Notes: generated from the letters alone by a model not told the origin. DNA of 46,096 bases from Skermanella sp. TT6 (GCF_016653635.2 NZ_CP067425.2:1-46096), one strand, 5' to 3'; counted from the first letter of the stretch, positions 8,318 through 16,297 are shown. A program made the numbers and translations.

Positions 8318-9405
8318 ACCCTATCGACCCGACTACACTCAGTCCTGAGCTGATCGACCAGTTGGCTAGCCACTTCGTCGAGATCATCAACAGCCTGTTC
8401 GGCATCCTGCCGGCAAACTTCGAGATTTTCTACGTTGCCCTGGCTCTCGTGGCGTTCGTCCTGGCTGTCGCGAAGCTGATGTGGCTCCGAAGCCTGCAGC
8501 CTGTGGCGGAGTTCTTCAAATTCTACGTCTTCCTCATGGTGCTCTTGGTCGTATCGGAGAACTGGAACAGCGCGGCCGACACCTGGGTGGGCTGGATGTC
8601 CCGTCAAGCTTACGAGGCGACGGGTCTGACCGCCTCCTACCTAGCGCCCAGCGTCGTCCTGACCGAGGGGTTCCGCATCGCCGGTAGCCTGTATGAGTCG
8701 GGCATCAGCTTCTACAGGATCTTTCTTGGATCGTCGGACGACAGCATTGCCGGGCTCATCATGCTGATCAGCATCGGCGTCTTTCTGTGGGCAATCGTCC
8801 AGATGGTCGCCGTGCTCGTCGTCACCATGATTTTTTACAAGATCAGCAGCCTCCTCGCGCTTTGCCTGCTGCCGTTCGTCCTGCTGAGTTCGACCAGGTT
8901 CGCGGCGGCACCGGGCGTGGTTCGGGTCATCCAGTACGGCGTCCAGTTCTGGGTGGTCTCGCTCATCATCGGACTGTCGTTCCGGTTCATGTCCGGCATC
9001 GAGTTTCCCGAGCGCCCCACGGCCAACGAGGTGCTTCCCTTCGCGATCGGCGTGGGCGTGCTGGCAACCCTCATGCGTCACGGTATGCACCTGGCCCGCG
9101 AACACATCGCCGGCACGCCGATGCTTTCGCTGCGCGAGGGTGCGAATACCCTGCAGCAGGCGTCCCACTCGCTCAACAACACCGCCAGGACGCTCATGAA
9201 TTCGGTGAGGCAGCACAGCCGGGAAGTCGGGTTCGGAGGTGGGGTCGGCGGCGCGACTGCCCGGACGATCTCTTCCATGACCAATCGGTATCGGCTGCAG
9301 GCACCCACTCCGTCGACGTCCAAGGCTGTCCAGAACCCCAGCCAACCCCCTCAATGGGCGGCGAAACGCAGCGCTGCTTCTCGGCGTGGACGTGGTAAAA
9401 TCTAA
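8314..9405 (+). CDS. trbL: TrbL/VirB6-family inner-membrane channel protein
   Basis: This is a 363-aa polytopic protein of the inner-membrane core of the secretion channel. At least five hydrophobic spans are visible, including IFYVALALVAFVLAVAKLMW, FLMVLLVV, LIMLISIGVFLWAIVQMVAV and ISSLLALCLLPFVLLSS. The C-terminal tail is polar and Ser/Gly/Ala-rich, as in other TrbL proteins. The start MNPIDPTTL overlaps the trbK stop, so translation was probably coupled to trbK, a coupling the transposon has cut. Confidence 0.9.
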   Translation: MNPIDPTTLSPELIDQLASHFVEIINSLFGILPANFEIFYVALALVAFVLAVAKLMWLRSLQPVAEFFKFYVFLMVLLVVSENWNSAADTWVGWMSRQAYEATGLTASYLAPSVVLTEGFRIAGSLYESGISFYRIFLGSSDDSIAGLIMLISIGVFLWAIVQMVAVLVVTMIFYKISSLLALCLLPFVLLSSTRFAAAPGVVRVIQYGVQFWVVSLIIGLSFRFMSGIEFPERPTANEVLPFAIGVGVLATLMRHGMHLAREHIAGTPMLSLREGANTLQQASHSLNNTARTLMNSVRQHSREVGFGGGVGGATARTISSMTNRYRLQAPTPSTSKAVQNPSQPPQWAAKRSAASRRGRGKI

Positions 9406-9434
9406 CAGTGAATCAATGAGATAGGGGAAACCAG

Positions 9435-10145
9435 ATGAGACTCTTCCGACGCATGACCAGTAAGGACCGGTGGCTTGATCCGATCGGTACGGAGCCATCC
9501 TCCGACTACCGTGCCGCCCGGTGGGCTGCCGAGGGCGAAGGTGCCGGCGCGACGAAGGCGGCCTGGGTGCTGGGCGGCTGCCTGGTCGTGATGACCGGCC
9601 TCAACGTCGTCCAGTTCTTCGATAACCGGGCTATCGCGAAGCTCGACAGCCTTCAGTTCGTGGTGGTCGAGCGAACCCGAGACGGTGAGATCCTGTCCGC
9701 CTCTGTGGCCAACGGTGAACTCCAGACCGACACCGCCATCGAGCAGCATTTCGTTGCCCAGTGGATCGACTGGGTCCGCGCCGTGCCCCTCGATCCTGTG
9801 GCCTATAACCGCGACTTCTACAAGGCGCAGCAGCACATGTGCTCCAGCGTCCAGCAGCGTATCTCGAAGCACCAGGAGAGCGACCCGCCGGCACAGATGA
9901 TCGACCGTGGCATCACCCGGCGCATCCATGTCACCAACGTCACGCCCCGCGGCGGTGAGTCCAACAGCTACCGTGTCGATTGGACCGAGACCGTTTACCA
10001 GAACAGCACAGCCATCGCTCAGGCGCCCGGAACGGCCGATATCGAGCTGCGCTACTACACTCCCGCCAACGGCATCGTTGCCGCACAAAACCCCTACGGC
10101 GTCTATGTCTGCGGGTTCGACTGGTCCCCGGCTCCGGGATCGTGA
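9435..10145 (+). CDS. trbF: TrbF/VirB8-family assembly factor
   Basis: This is a 236-aa bitopic inner-membrane protein with a cytoplasmic N-terminus, one span (WVLGGCLVVMTGLNVVQFF) and a periplasmic VirB8 domain. The closing NPYGVYVCGFDWSPA matches the NPLG-Y-DF-W signature that ends VirB8/TrbF domains. VirB8 nucleates assembly by contacting VirB9 and VirB10, both encoded next. An AGGGG ribosome-binding site lies 7 bp before the ATG. Confidence 0.92.
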   Translation: MRLFRRMTSKDRWLDPIGTEPSSDYRAARWAAEGEGAGATKAAWVLGGCLVVMTGLNVVQFFDNRAIAKLDSLQFVVVERTRDGEILSASVANGELQTDTAIEQHFVAQWIDWVRAVPLDPVAYNRDFYKAQQHMCSSVQQRISKHQESDPPAQMIDRGITRRIHVTNVTPRGGESNSYRVDWTETVYQNSTAIAQAPGTADIELRYYTPANGIVAAQNPYGVYVCGFDWSPAPGS

Positions 10146-10165
10146 TCATTTTTTTTACTCCATGA

Positions 10166-10182
10166 CTGTCATATAATGACAA
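10166..10182. promoter_or_regulatory. Palindromic transfer operator with embedded -10 box (trbG)
   Basis: CTGTCATATAATGACAA lies 29 bp before trbG. Its reverse complement differs from the trbC site at 45432 at one position. It contains TATAAT at 10172-10177 in trbG orientation, so a repressor bound here would block the promoter. It lies in a T-rich gap in an otherwise tightly packed operon, which suggests a second promoter for trbG-trbI. Confidence 0.65.
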
Positions 10183-10210
10183 CTAAAGAGAACTCAGGAA
10201 CTTAGGAGAC

Positions 10211-11128
10211 ATGATGCGCGTCAAGATGGCTTTGTTGGGCTCCACCATGCTGGCGCTGAGTGCCTGCGCCATGGGACAGGAGCCCCCTGCCCCGGAGCTG
10301 GTCACGGTTGCCGGTCCCACGGTCTACCAGAACATCCCCGTCGCCGTGCCCACGCCGTTCGAGTTGCCGGCTGATTCCAAGGCGTCGACCAAGAAGGCAA
10401 ACCCGATCCAGGCCACGGTGCGAGCGAACGAGGCTGGCCTCGTGGTGCCTGATCCCAACGACTTCGCGGGGGCTGTCTACCAGCCCCCCTACTACCGGGA
10501 CTTCTGGTACACGTTCTACGTTGCCGAGGGAGATCAGAGTGACATTGAGTTCGCCGAGGGCGAGGTGCTGAAGTCCATGTCCTGCCCGGATGGCGGCGTG
10601 GTCTTCAACCTGACCCCTAGCACCTACGGCCCGGACACGAACCCCACCTATCAGGTGCATGTGAAGGCCCGTCGTGCCGGCGCGAGAATGCAATGTACTT
10701 TCAGCACCGATCGCGGCCCGTATCGGGTCCGCATCATCGCCAACAAGAACACTAAGCACGTCGCGCTGAGGTGGATGCATCCCGGCCCGACCGTTACCCA
10801 GGTCGCACCCGTGGGACAGCGCAAGGTGTCGACCGACTTCGCCGTCTGCGGCGCCGGCTCCGATGACCGTTACCGGCTTTCCGGAGATCTCGCCGAATGG
10901 GGTCTGCGGCAGGGCGACGTCAGTACCGATGGCAAGCGAACCTGCATCAAGTTCCCGCCGACGATCGGCGCCAACGGAGGGCCTGTGGTCTTCATTCTCG
11001 ATGACGACGGCAATCGCCGGCAGGGCAACCCCACCGTCATCGGCTCCTACTACGTCATGGACGGCGTGCAGAAGAAGATGGAACTGCGGATCGGCGGCAA
11101 GTCCGTCCTCGTCGAGCGGGAGGGCTGA
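10211..11128 (+). CDS. trbG: TrbG/VirB9-family outer-membrane core protein
   Basis: This is a 305-aa periplasmic protein of the outer-membrane core complex. Unusually for VirB9 types it begins with a lipoprotein signal (MLALSAC), which suggests that it is itself lipidated. Visible family features are the beta-rich middle region (DFWYTFYVAEGDQSDIEF) and the C-terminal CTD (RTCIKFP, then GPVVFILDDDGN and YYVMDGVQKKMELRIGGK), matching VirB9 P-PVVF, G and N-R motifs. Start codons at 10211 and 10214 are both possible after AGGAG. Confidence 0.92.
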   Translation: MMRVKMALLGSTMLALSACAMGQEPPAPELVTVAGPTVYQNIPVAVPTPFELPADSKASTKKANPIQATVRANEAGLVVPDPNDFAGAVYQPPYYRDFWYTFYVAEGDQSDIEFAEGEVLKSMSCPDGGVVFNLTPSTYGPDTNPTYQVHVKARRAGARMQCTFSTDRGPYRVRIIANKNTKHVALRWMHPGPTVTQVAPVGQRKVSTDFAVCGAGSDDRYRLSGDLAEWGLRQGDVSTDGKRTCIKFPPTIGANGGPVVFILDDDGNRRQGNPTVIGSYYVMDGVQKKMELRIGGKSVLVEREG

Positions 11129-11131
11129 CAC

Positions 11132-12199
11132 ATGGCTATCGCACCTCCGGAATGGATCGATGATCCGCGCCCCGGCATCTCCAAGTACCGGTTCTGGCCT
11201 CTTGCGGTCCTGGCCATGGGCGTCGCCGTTGCGGTGTTCCTGCTGATCCTGTGGCTGACGTCCGGGCCATCGGAGCCTGCCAGCAGCGCGCGGGATGATG
11301 GCGCTCAGATGCTTGCGGCCGCTCGCCCCCTGCCCGGCCTGCCGACCGACTACACCCAGATCAAGCGCCCGCCTCCTCCTGCTCCGCTGCCTCAACAGGT
11401 CGAAGCGCCCCCTCCTCCCCAACCGGCACCGACACCAGCCCCGCGTCCTCAACCGGTGATCGTCCAAGGAGGGACACCGAAGAAGTCGTGGCGTGAGGAA
11501 GCACGTGAAGCCTCTCCGACCATGATCACCGTCAGCAACCCGGCACAGAGAGGGCAGCAGGCACAACAGTCTCAAGGGAGCCCGGCTGGTGATGGCCGCG
11601 GCGACATTTACAGCTCGGCCCGCCTCACCGCTCCGTTTCCCGACCAAGTTAACGCCGGCACACCGCTCCGCGCCCACACCGAACAGCCGATCACGACCGA
11701 TGCACCCGGCTACGTGACCGCGCTCGTCCTGAACGACGTTTACACGGCCGACAAGCGGTGCGTTGCCATTCCCCACGGCTCCAGGCTCTTCGGAGAGACG
11801 ATCGGCGAGGTGAAGGAAGGCCAAGTGCGCGTGACCACCGTCTGGACAGCGTTAACACGCCCCCAGCCCAGGAACGACACCATCACCCTGACCCGCGTCG
11901 TCGGCGCCGAGTCCGATGGCACCCCCGGAATACGGGGCACAGTTAACAATCATTGGTGGAGAAAGTTCGGCTTCATCGTCGCGTCATCGGCCATCGACCT
12001 GGGGACGGCAGCGCTCTCCGGGCGAGGCAGCAACGGCACGGCGATCGTTATTGGCGGAACTGTGGCAGAAAATGCGAGGTCCCCACTAGACGATTTTGTG
12101 AAAAAACAGCTAGATATAGCCCCTACGATCGAAGTGTCGCCGCGGGAAATATCCGTGATGTTGTCTCAGCATCTTCCCCTGTCGTGCTTCGGAGAATGA
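11132..12199 (+). CDS. trbI: TrbI/VirB10-family energy-transducing core protein
   Basis: This is a 355-aa protein spanning both membranes. It has a short cytoplasmic start, one span (LAVLAMGVAVAVFLLILWL), a Pro-rich periplasmic stretch (residues 70-115) and a C-terminal VirB10 barrel. The barrel carries the usual features: GT-L-A at the domain start, DKRCVAIPHGSRLFGE and the variable antenna near WWRKFGFIVASSAIDLG. It follows trbG by 3 bp. No trbH was seen between trbG and trbI. Confidence 0.93.
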   Translation: MAIAPPEWIDDPRPGISKYRFWPLAVLAMGVAVAVFLLILWLTSGPSEPASSARDDGAQMLAAARPLPGLPTDYTQIKRPPPPAPLPQQVEAPPPPQPAPTPAPRPQPVIVQGGTPKKSWREEAREASPTMITVSNPAQRGQQAQQSQGSPAGDGRGDIYSSARLTAPFPDQVNAGTPLRAHTEQPITTDAPGYVTALVLNDVYTADKRCVAIPHGSRLFGETIGEVKEGQVRVTTVWTALTRPQPRNDTITLTRVVGAESDGTPGIRGTVNNHWWRKFGFIVASSAIDLGTAALSGRGSNGTAIVIGGTVAENARSPLDDFVKKQLDIAPTIEVSPREISVMLSQHLPLSCFGE

Positions 12200-12200
12200 C

Positions 12201-12617
12201 ATGGGAAGGTCTAGCTTTATGCCGCAGCGCGATGATCGGGTCAGCCGACGTTTTGGAAAACTCCCGGATCGACTTTGGGAGACCCTCGGCAGGAATCCCG
12301 GACGTGCTTGCGAGGAAGTGCTCACCAAGTTCTTCGAGGCACGGAAGCGGGGGGAAACGTTCCCTCCCTTCCCTGCATCACCGGATAGCGGGAAACCCAG
12401 GACCGTCTGGCTGGAGCCGGAAATTAGCAAGGAACTCGATGCGGTCGCCGACGCGACCAGGTCGAACTTCACATCCGTGTTGCTGGCTGCTTTTCGTTAC
12501 CAGCTCGGCGATGAAGCCATTCAGCCAGATCCGGACGACCAGAGCGGTCCGCCACGCCGTCAGGGACCGCGCAGGAAGACCATCCGCACAGCCCCTGAGT
12601 CCTACGCATTCGTTTAA
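12201..12617 (+). CDS. Small protein with ribbon-helix-helix-like core
   Basis: This is a 138-aa basic protein starting 1 bp after trbI and so co-transcribed with the transfer operon. Residues 55-92 (KPRTVWLEPEISKELDAVAD, then SNFTSVLLAAF) have the strand-helix-helix pattern of RHH/CopG DNA-binding domains. The N-terminal half (RRFGKLPDRLWETLGRNPG) could be a second DNA-binding region. It is a candidate autoregulator of the trb operon or an oriT-binding accessory factor. The RHH call is by pattern only. Confidence 0.6.
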   Translation: MGRSSFMPQRDDRVSRRFGKLPDRLWETLGRNPGRACEEVLTKFFEARKRGETFPPFPASPDSGKPRTVWLEPEISKELDAVADATRSNFTSVLLAAFRYQLGDEAIQPDPDDQSGPPRRQGPRRKTIRTAPESYAFV

Positions 12618-12631
12618 CCGATGGCCGGGTA

Positions 12632-12817
12632 TCAGCGCCCGGCCTGCTGCTCCAGCCGGGAGATCCAGTCGTCCAGCAGCGTGCCCAGGCCGAATGCAAG
12701 GGCAGCCAGCCCGCCGTAGAAGCCCACGGAAGCGACCAGGTCGGAGACCATGCCCATGGCGTGCGCGATCGGCGAAAGGGCAATGGCGGTGATGGCGATG
12801 AGAGCGACAAACTGCAT
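12632..12817 (-). CDS. Small two-span membrane protein
   Basis: This is a 61-aa protein with a good ribosome-binding site (AAGGAGG, 5 bp before the ATG). Residues 1-20 are a hydrophobic signal-like segment ending in AHA. Residues 25-48 are a second hydrophobic stretch (LVASVGFYGGLAALAFGLGT). The tail is short and charged. It is convergent with the trb operon end. I do not recognise the family; a small pilin-like or holin-like protein cannot be excluded. Confidence 0.6.
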   Translation of the reverse strand: MQFVALIAITAIALSPIAHAMGMVSDLVASVGFYGGLAALAFGLGTLLDDWISRLEQQAGR

Positions 12818-12870
12818 CTGAACCTCCTTCGCCTATTTTACCGCACCGACGAGTCAGCACCTAATATGAA

Positions 12871-12902
12871 AGCCCCGCTCGCCAGGGAAAACGAGCGGGG
12901 CT
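12871..12902 (-). terminator. Hairpin AGCCCCGCTCG, probable terminator
   Basis: A perfect 11-bp stem (AGCCCCGCTCG with CGAGCGGGGCT) has a 10-nt loop. On the - strand it is followed by TTTC, so it would end - strand transcripts upstream of the 12632-12817 gene. Confidence 0.6.
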
Positions 12903-13017
12903 CTGCATGGCTGGACTGAACGATGGTCAAGTGCCTTGCGAGGGCACAGTCATAGTATCAGCATGACCAGCATACCGCTTGGTCTTATGCGGCCATACTC
13001 GAAGGGTGATGAGAAAA

Positions 13018-13046
13018 CCCCGCTCGCGGAGGGTATGCGAGCGGGG
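13018..13046 (-). terminator. Second GC hairpin of the same type
   Basis: A 10-bp stem (CCCCGCTCGC with GCGAGCGGGG) has a 9-nt loop and is followed by TTTTCT on the - strand. It shares the CCCCGCTCG arm with the hairpin at 12871. No - strand gene was recognised upstream of it. Confidence 0.55.
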
Positions 13047-13070
13047 GAGGCGATCAATGTCCAGTTCCTA

Positions 13071-13097
13071 CCCGCTCCCCCTGGAGAGATGAGCGGG
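13071..13097. repeat. Third CCCGCTC/GAGCGGG hairpin
   Basis: A 7-bp stem with a 13-nt loop repeats the same arm motif. With the two preceding hairpins it fills much of the 12.82-13.27 kb gap, in which I found no convincing gene. Confidence 0.4.
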
Positions 13098-13273
13098 CTC
13101 TTGCCATTCATGCACACGCGACTGTGCATCCGAAAAATGCCTATTCAGCAACATAGCTGCGGGTCTCGGGCGATATATACCGTTCGAGTAAAAATCTATC
13201 GCGCGCAACCGCTGATGAGTCCATATTCAACACACCGATTTTGCTATTCGAAGGCGTTTTTACGAATAACCCC

Positions 13274-13798
13274 ATGGATGACGTATCCGATCAACCATCA
13301 AGGCGCATCTGCGGCGCTCGCAACCGCCAGGGACACCCCTGCGGAAAATCCCCCATGAAGGGGCGGACCCGCTGCGCTGCGCATGGGGGAAAGACGCCCA
13401 AGGGGAGACACAGCGGCAACTTGCGGCATGGCCTTTACAGCAACGCTCTGACTGAGACCGAGGCCGCTGCCTGGGACACGGTCCCGCTGGGCGACGTCGA
13501 TGCGGAAATCAGAATGTGCAAGGTGTGGCTGGCGCGGGCATTCGAACTAGACAACGCCATCAGCAACGCGCCGGCATCATTGACCAACAAGGCCGGGATG
13601 GTGCTCAGCGAGATACGGCAGTCATCGCAGGGAGAAGCCAAGGCAACCGACGTGATCACACGCCGGCCGGATACCGCGCTGAGGATCAACATGCTGTTGG
13701 GGAGGATCGCCAGCCTGGAGAAGGTCCGCGCCGAGCTGATCGCCGCCCAGGCCGAGCACGGAGACGGGGACGGCACACCGCTGCCGTGGGTGGACTGA
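13274..13798 (+). CDS. HGGKTPKG-motif zinc-binding-like protein, copy 1
   Basis: This is a 174-aa protein. Residues 10-45 carry C-GARNRQG-xxC, then RCAAHGGKTPKG and HGLYS, a C-x9-C-x10-C-x2-H arrangement that could bind zinc. The rest is alpha-helical. It is a paralogue of the gene at 14168 (the same 174 aa length, shared GARNRQG, HGGKTPKG, KRPDT/RRPDT and LLGRIASLE/LIGRIALLE blocks). Families with this motif are common beside phage packaging genes; the function is unknown. The start at 13274 follows a dyad TATTCG/CGAATA. No clear ribosome-binding site is visible. Confidence 0.75.
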   Translation: MDDVSDQPSRRICGARNRQGHPCGKSPMKGRTRCAAHGGKTPKGRHSGNLRHGLYSNALTETEAAAWDTVPLGDVDAEIRMCKVWLARAFELDNAISNAPASLTNKAGMVLSEIRQSSQGEAKATDVITRRPDTALRINMLLGRIASLEKVRAELIAAQAEHGDGDGTPLPWVD

Positions 13799-14157
13799 TG
13801 GAGACCGTGATGATCGACGCCGCCCAGGTCGAGCGCCTCGCCGCCCGCGGGCTGCCGGCGGATGCCGTTGCCGACTTCCTCGGCGTGCCCCGCGATACGC
13901 TCAGCGCCAGCATGAAGGACGATCCCGCCGTCATGGCCGCATGGCGCCGCGGCCGCGCCAGCCTGCAGGCGAAGACCCTGGAATGGCTGGTGATCAGCGC
14001 GAAGAAGGGAAGTGTCCAAGCGCAGATCTACCTGGCGGAACAGGTGCTCGGCATGAGCAAGCCCGCCCCCGAGGCCGACCAGGTGCGGTTCGTGGTCGAG
14101 ATCCCGGCGGAGATGCCAGCGGCCGACTGGCAAGCCGCCTTCAAGCCCGTGATTTGA
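13798..14157 (+). CDS. Small-terminase-like HTH protein
   Basis: This is a 119-aa protein whose ATG overlaps the previous stop (TGATG). Residues 10-45 form a homeodomain-like HTH (RLAARGLPADAVADFLGV, then TLSASM), followed by KDDPAVMAAWRRGRA and a helical LAEQVLGM region. This is the layout of small proteins resembling phage terminase small subunits. No large terminase was found in the window, so a DNA-packaging role is unproven and a plain regulator is possible. Confidence 0.6.
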   Translation: METVMIDAAQVERLAARGLPADAVADFLGVPRDTLSASMKDDPAVMAAWRRGRASLQAKTLEWLVISAKKGSVQAQIYLAEQVLGMSKPAPEADQVRFVVEIPAEMPAADWQAAFKPVI

Positions 14158-14167
14158 GAAAACCCCC

Positions 14168-14692
14168 ATGGAGACCCCACCCAAGCGCCTCTGTGGAGCA
14201 CGAAACCGGCAGGGAGAGCCTTGCCGCAAATTGCCTATGGCCGGAAAGACGAGGTGCATGATGCATGGGGGCAAGACACCCAAGGGAACCCGAGGAAACC
14301 GCACCCATGGGCTCTACAGCAGGCACCTGACCGCCGACGAACAAGCCCAGTGGGACGACATCAGCCTTGGCGCCGTCGATGATGAACTGCGGCTGCTGCG
14401 GGTCTACCTGGCCCGGTGCGTGGCGCTGGATGCCGGCACCGCCGACCTGGAGCTTGCCGAGGTGCGGAGGACATCCGGAGCGGGCGGGGACACCGAGACG
14501 ACGATAGCCAAGCGTCCCGACACGTCAGGCCGCATGAACTGGCTGATCGGCCGCATCGCCCTGTTGGAAAGGACGCGGTCAGATATGATCGTCGCCCAGC
14601 AGCAAGCCGGCAAAGACCCCTATGAACAGGCGCGAATGATCCGAGAGGCCCTGGACGCCATGGCCAAGATAGAGAACGGCGAAGGCGCCTAA
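14168..14692 (+). CDS. HGGKTPKG-motif zinc-binding-like protein, copy 2
   Basis: This is a 174-aa paralogue of the 13274 gene. It has CGARNRQGEPC, RCMMHGGKTPKG and HGLYS at the N-terminus, and KRPDTSGRMNWLIGRIALLE in the helical C-terminal part. The three genes 13274-14692 form one tight + strand cluster. The protein ends 4 bp inside the convergent gene at 14689. The function is unknown. Confidence 0.75.
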   Translation: METPPKRLCGARNRQGEPCRKLPMAGKTRCMMHGGKTPKGTRGNRTHGLYSRHLTADEQAQWDDISLGAVDDELRLLRVYLARCVALDAGTADLELAEVRRTSGAGGDTETTIAKRPDTSGRMNWLIGRIALLERTRSDMIVAQQQAGKDPYEQARMIREALDAMAKIENGEGA

Positions 14693-15159
14693 TGCACGGT
14701 GCTGTGGGCGATCGTCGTTCGCGGTGTCAGGTCCAGTTCGGCATCCAGCGTGCCCTGTGGCGCGGCTTGGAAGGAGAAGCTCTGCAGGGTCGCGCATTCG
14801 TCCGCCACGATCACCAGCCTGGCGGCACCGTCTTCTGACAGCAGGTTCCCCAGCAGGCGCGTTATCGGGTAGTCGTAATGAAGTTCGCCCGGACGCCGGA
14901 AGGCCATCCATGCTGCCGCGACGCAGATACCCCGCGCATCGTCGGTCGCAGTGGCGAGCAGCAGCCTGAAGGACGCCAGTACCACTCCCTCATGTGAGAA
15001 CGGACGAAGCCGGTCCTTCCTGCGCCGCGGCTTCGGCCCATGCTCGAAGTCCTCGATGGCGCGCAACAGATCCATCTTCGTCAGCCGTGTCGACCATCGC
15101 TCGTAGCCAAGCTGGACCGTCACGTCGATGACCTGGTTCTCGATCCCCTTCGCCTTCAT
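14689..15159 (-). CDS. Hypothetical protein
   Basis: This is a 156-aa protein with a GAGG ribosome-binding site 7 bp before the ATG. It is the last gene of a four-gene - strand group (16283 to 14689). A basic patch (KPRRRKDRLR) lies near residue 45. The C-terminal half (GICVAAAWMAF, GAARLVIVADE, SFSFQA) resembles the same region of the upstream neighbour (GVVCTALLWMF, GAAWIVSKAD, NWSFTLQ), so the two may be diverged paralogues. The function is unknown. Confidence 0.6.
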   Translation of the reverse strand: MKAKGIENQVIDVTVQLGYERWSTRLTKMDLLRAIEDFEHGPKPRRRKDRLRPFSHEGVVLASFRLLLATATDDARGICVAAAWMAFRRPGELHYDYPITRLLGNLLSEDGAARLVIVADECATLQSFSFQAAPQGTLDAELDLTPRTTIAHSTVH

Positions 15160-15168
15160 TGGATATCC

Positions 15169-15597
15169 TCAGTTTGGAGATTGACCGATTGGAAGACCGG
15201 GGTACTGCAGCGTAAAGCTCCAATTTTCGAATTCAGCATCCGCCTTGCTGACAATCCAAGCAGCCCCATAGTCCTTCACAGATTTCTTCAGGCCATCATG
15301 TGATGCCTTCGATTGAGAAGGATTTGTACGGTAGAGGAACATCCATAAAAGGGCGGTACAAACAACACCGGTATTTCGGGTCTTGGCTGCCTCATAGGCA
15401 ATGGTTCGAGCAGCTGCATAGCCATCATTAGTGCGACGGTTCTTTGCCAACCTCGCATTTTTGCGGAATTCATGCTCCAGCGCGGCTAACCGCTTCTCAA
15501 TGTCCTTAACTTCAAACTGAGATGTAAAATACTCATCTCCCATCCGAAGTGAGATCCGGATGTGACCTGGCGGGATCGGTCCAAACTCGTCGGTCAT
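15169..15597 (-). CDS. Hypothetical protein, possible paralogue of the downstream gene
   Basis: This is a 142-aa protein. The start at 15597 (MTDEFGPIPPGHIRIS) is chosen because AAGGAGG lies 5 bp upstream and because it overlaps the stop of the preceding gene (ATGA). The middle is a charged helical stretch (VKDIEKRLAALEHEFRKNARL), probably a short coiled coil. The C-terminal third shares the pattern GAA-IV, SF-Q with the 14689 gene. The function is unknown. Confidence 0.65.
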   Translation of the reverse strand: MTDEFGPIPPGHIRISLRMGDEYFTSQFEVKDIEKRLAALEHEFRKNARLAKNRRTNDGYAAARTIAYEAAKTRNTGVVCTALLWMFLYRTNPSQSKASHDGLKKSVKDYGAAWIVSKADAEFENWSFTLQYPGLPIGQSPN

Positions 15598-15947
15598 ACT
15601 GCCTCCTTCGCGGTTTTCGCCGCCCGCTTGCGGCGCATAGCGTCTTGGTGAAGCTCGGACATAGGCGGTGACGGTAGGCACGCCATGACGGCCCTGTCGA
15701 GCAGGTAAGCTGCATCCTCGGGCGCTATGTCGTACCAGCCCTCCCGGCGCTTCACCGCCCAGTCCTGGAGGAGCACATGGGCATATTCGAGAGTCGTGGT
15801 CGCCGCTTCCGGCCGGACCTTCGCCTGGTGGAAGAGCCTCACATGGTCGGCCCGGTGCCGTTGCCGCGCCTCCAGGTCTGCTTGCGGGTTCTCCGACAGG
15901 GTGACGTGAAGGGGGGCATCTAGGCTCCCAATCGCGACGATGTACAT
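15594..15947 (-). CDS. Hypothetical protein
   Basis: This is a 117-aa protein (MYIVAIGSLDAPLHVTLSEN). I prefer the ATG at 15947 over the longer frame to 15983, because the longer start falls inside a terminator hairpin and GAGG precedes 15947. The C-terminal half is charged and helical and ends KRAAKTAKEAV. The stop overlaps the next start by ATGA. The function is unknown. Confidence 0.6.
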   Translation of the reverse strand: MYIVAIGSLDAPLHVTLSENPQADLEARQRHRADHVRLFHQAKVRPEAATTTLEYAHVLLQDWAVKRREGWYDIAPEDAAYLLDRAVMACLPSPPMSELHQDAMRRKRAAKTAKEAV

Positions 15948-15964
15948 CCAGACCTCATGAGAAA

Positions 15965-15988
15965 GCCCCGCGTCATAAGACACGGGGC
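15965..15988 (-). terminator. Terminator hairpin after the 15996 gene
   Basis: The stem GCCCCG-c-GTC pairs with GAC-a-CGGGGC around an ATAA loop. On the - strand it is followed by TTTC. It starts just after the stop of the 15996-16283 gene. Confidence 0.65.
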
Positions 15989-15995
15989 GACGTGA

Positions 15996-16283
15996 TCAAG
16001 CTTCTTTCGGGTAAATGTAAGCGTTATATCGCCGCTTGTATTCGTTCTCAGATAGAAGCATTCCACTGAATGCGTCCTCTCTAACGAAATGCAGCATGTA
16101 TTCCAGTTCAAGCTGCAGCTTGAACTTTTGCTCATCGGTCAGTTTGTCAGGGCTTCCCGCGTCAGAAATGATCTTCCTGATCTGGCATGCGGAGGACTCG
16201 ACGCCATCCCAGCAGTCTGCAAGACCGTCGAATTCGTTCGAAGCGACTGCGTTGGGTTCCGGAAAAGCAACGACTTCAGCCAT
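15996..16283 (-). CDS. Hypothetical acidic protein
   Basis: This is a 95-aa protein (MAEVVAFPEPNAVASNEFDG). The start at 16283 is chosen for its AGGGG ribosome-binding site; the open frame runs further upstream into the par control region. The C-terminal half is helical (KLTDEQKFKLQLELEYMLHFV). It is divergent from parA and shares its upstream control region. The function is unknown. Confidence 0.6.
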   Translation of the reverse strand: MAEVVAFPEPNAVASNEFDGLADCWDGVESSACQIRKIISDAGSPDKLTDEQKFKLQLELEYMLHFVREDAFSGMLLSENEYKRRYNAYIYPKEA

Positions 16284-16297
16284 GACATAGACCCCTT

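Noticed and set aside
10202-11824. A 540-aa open frame on the - strand
   Set aside because: It overlaps trbG and trbI, which are certain. Its composition is that of an antisense shadow.
13018-13097. CRISPR-like interpretation of the repeated CCCGCTC hairpins
   Set aside because: The units are unequal in length, unevenly spaced and only three in number, with no spacers of regular size and no cas genes.
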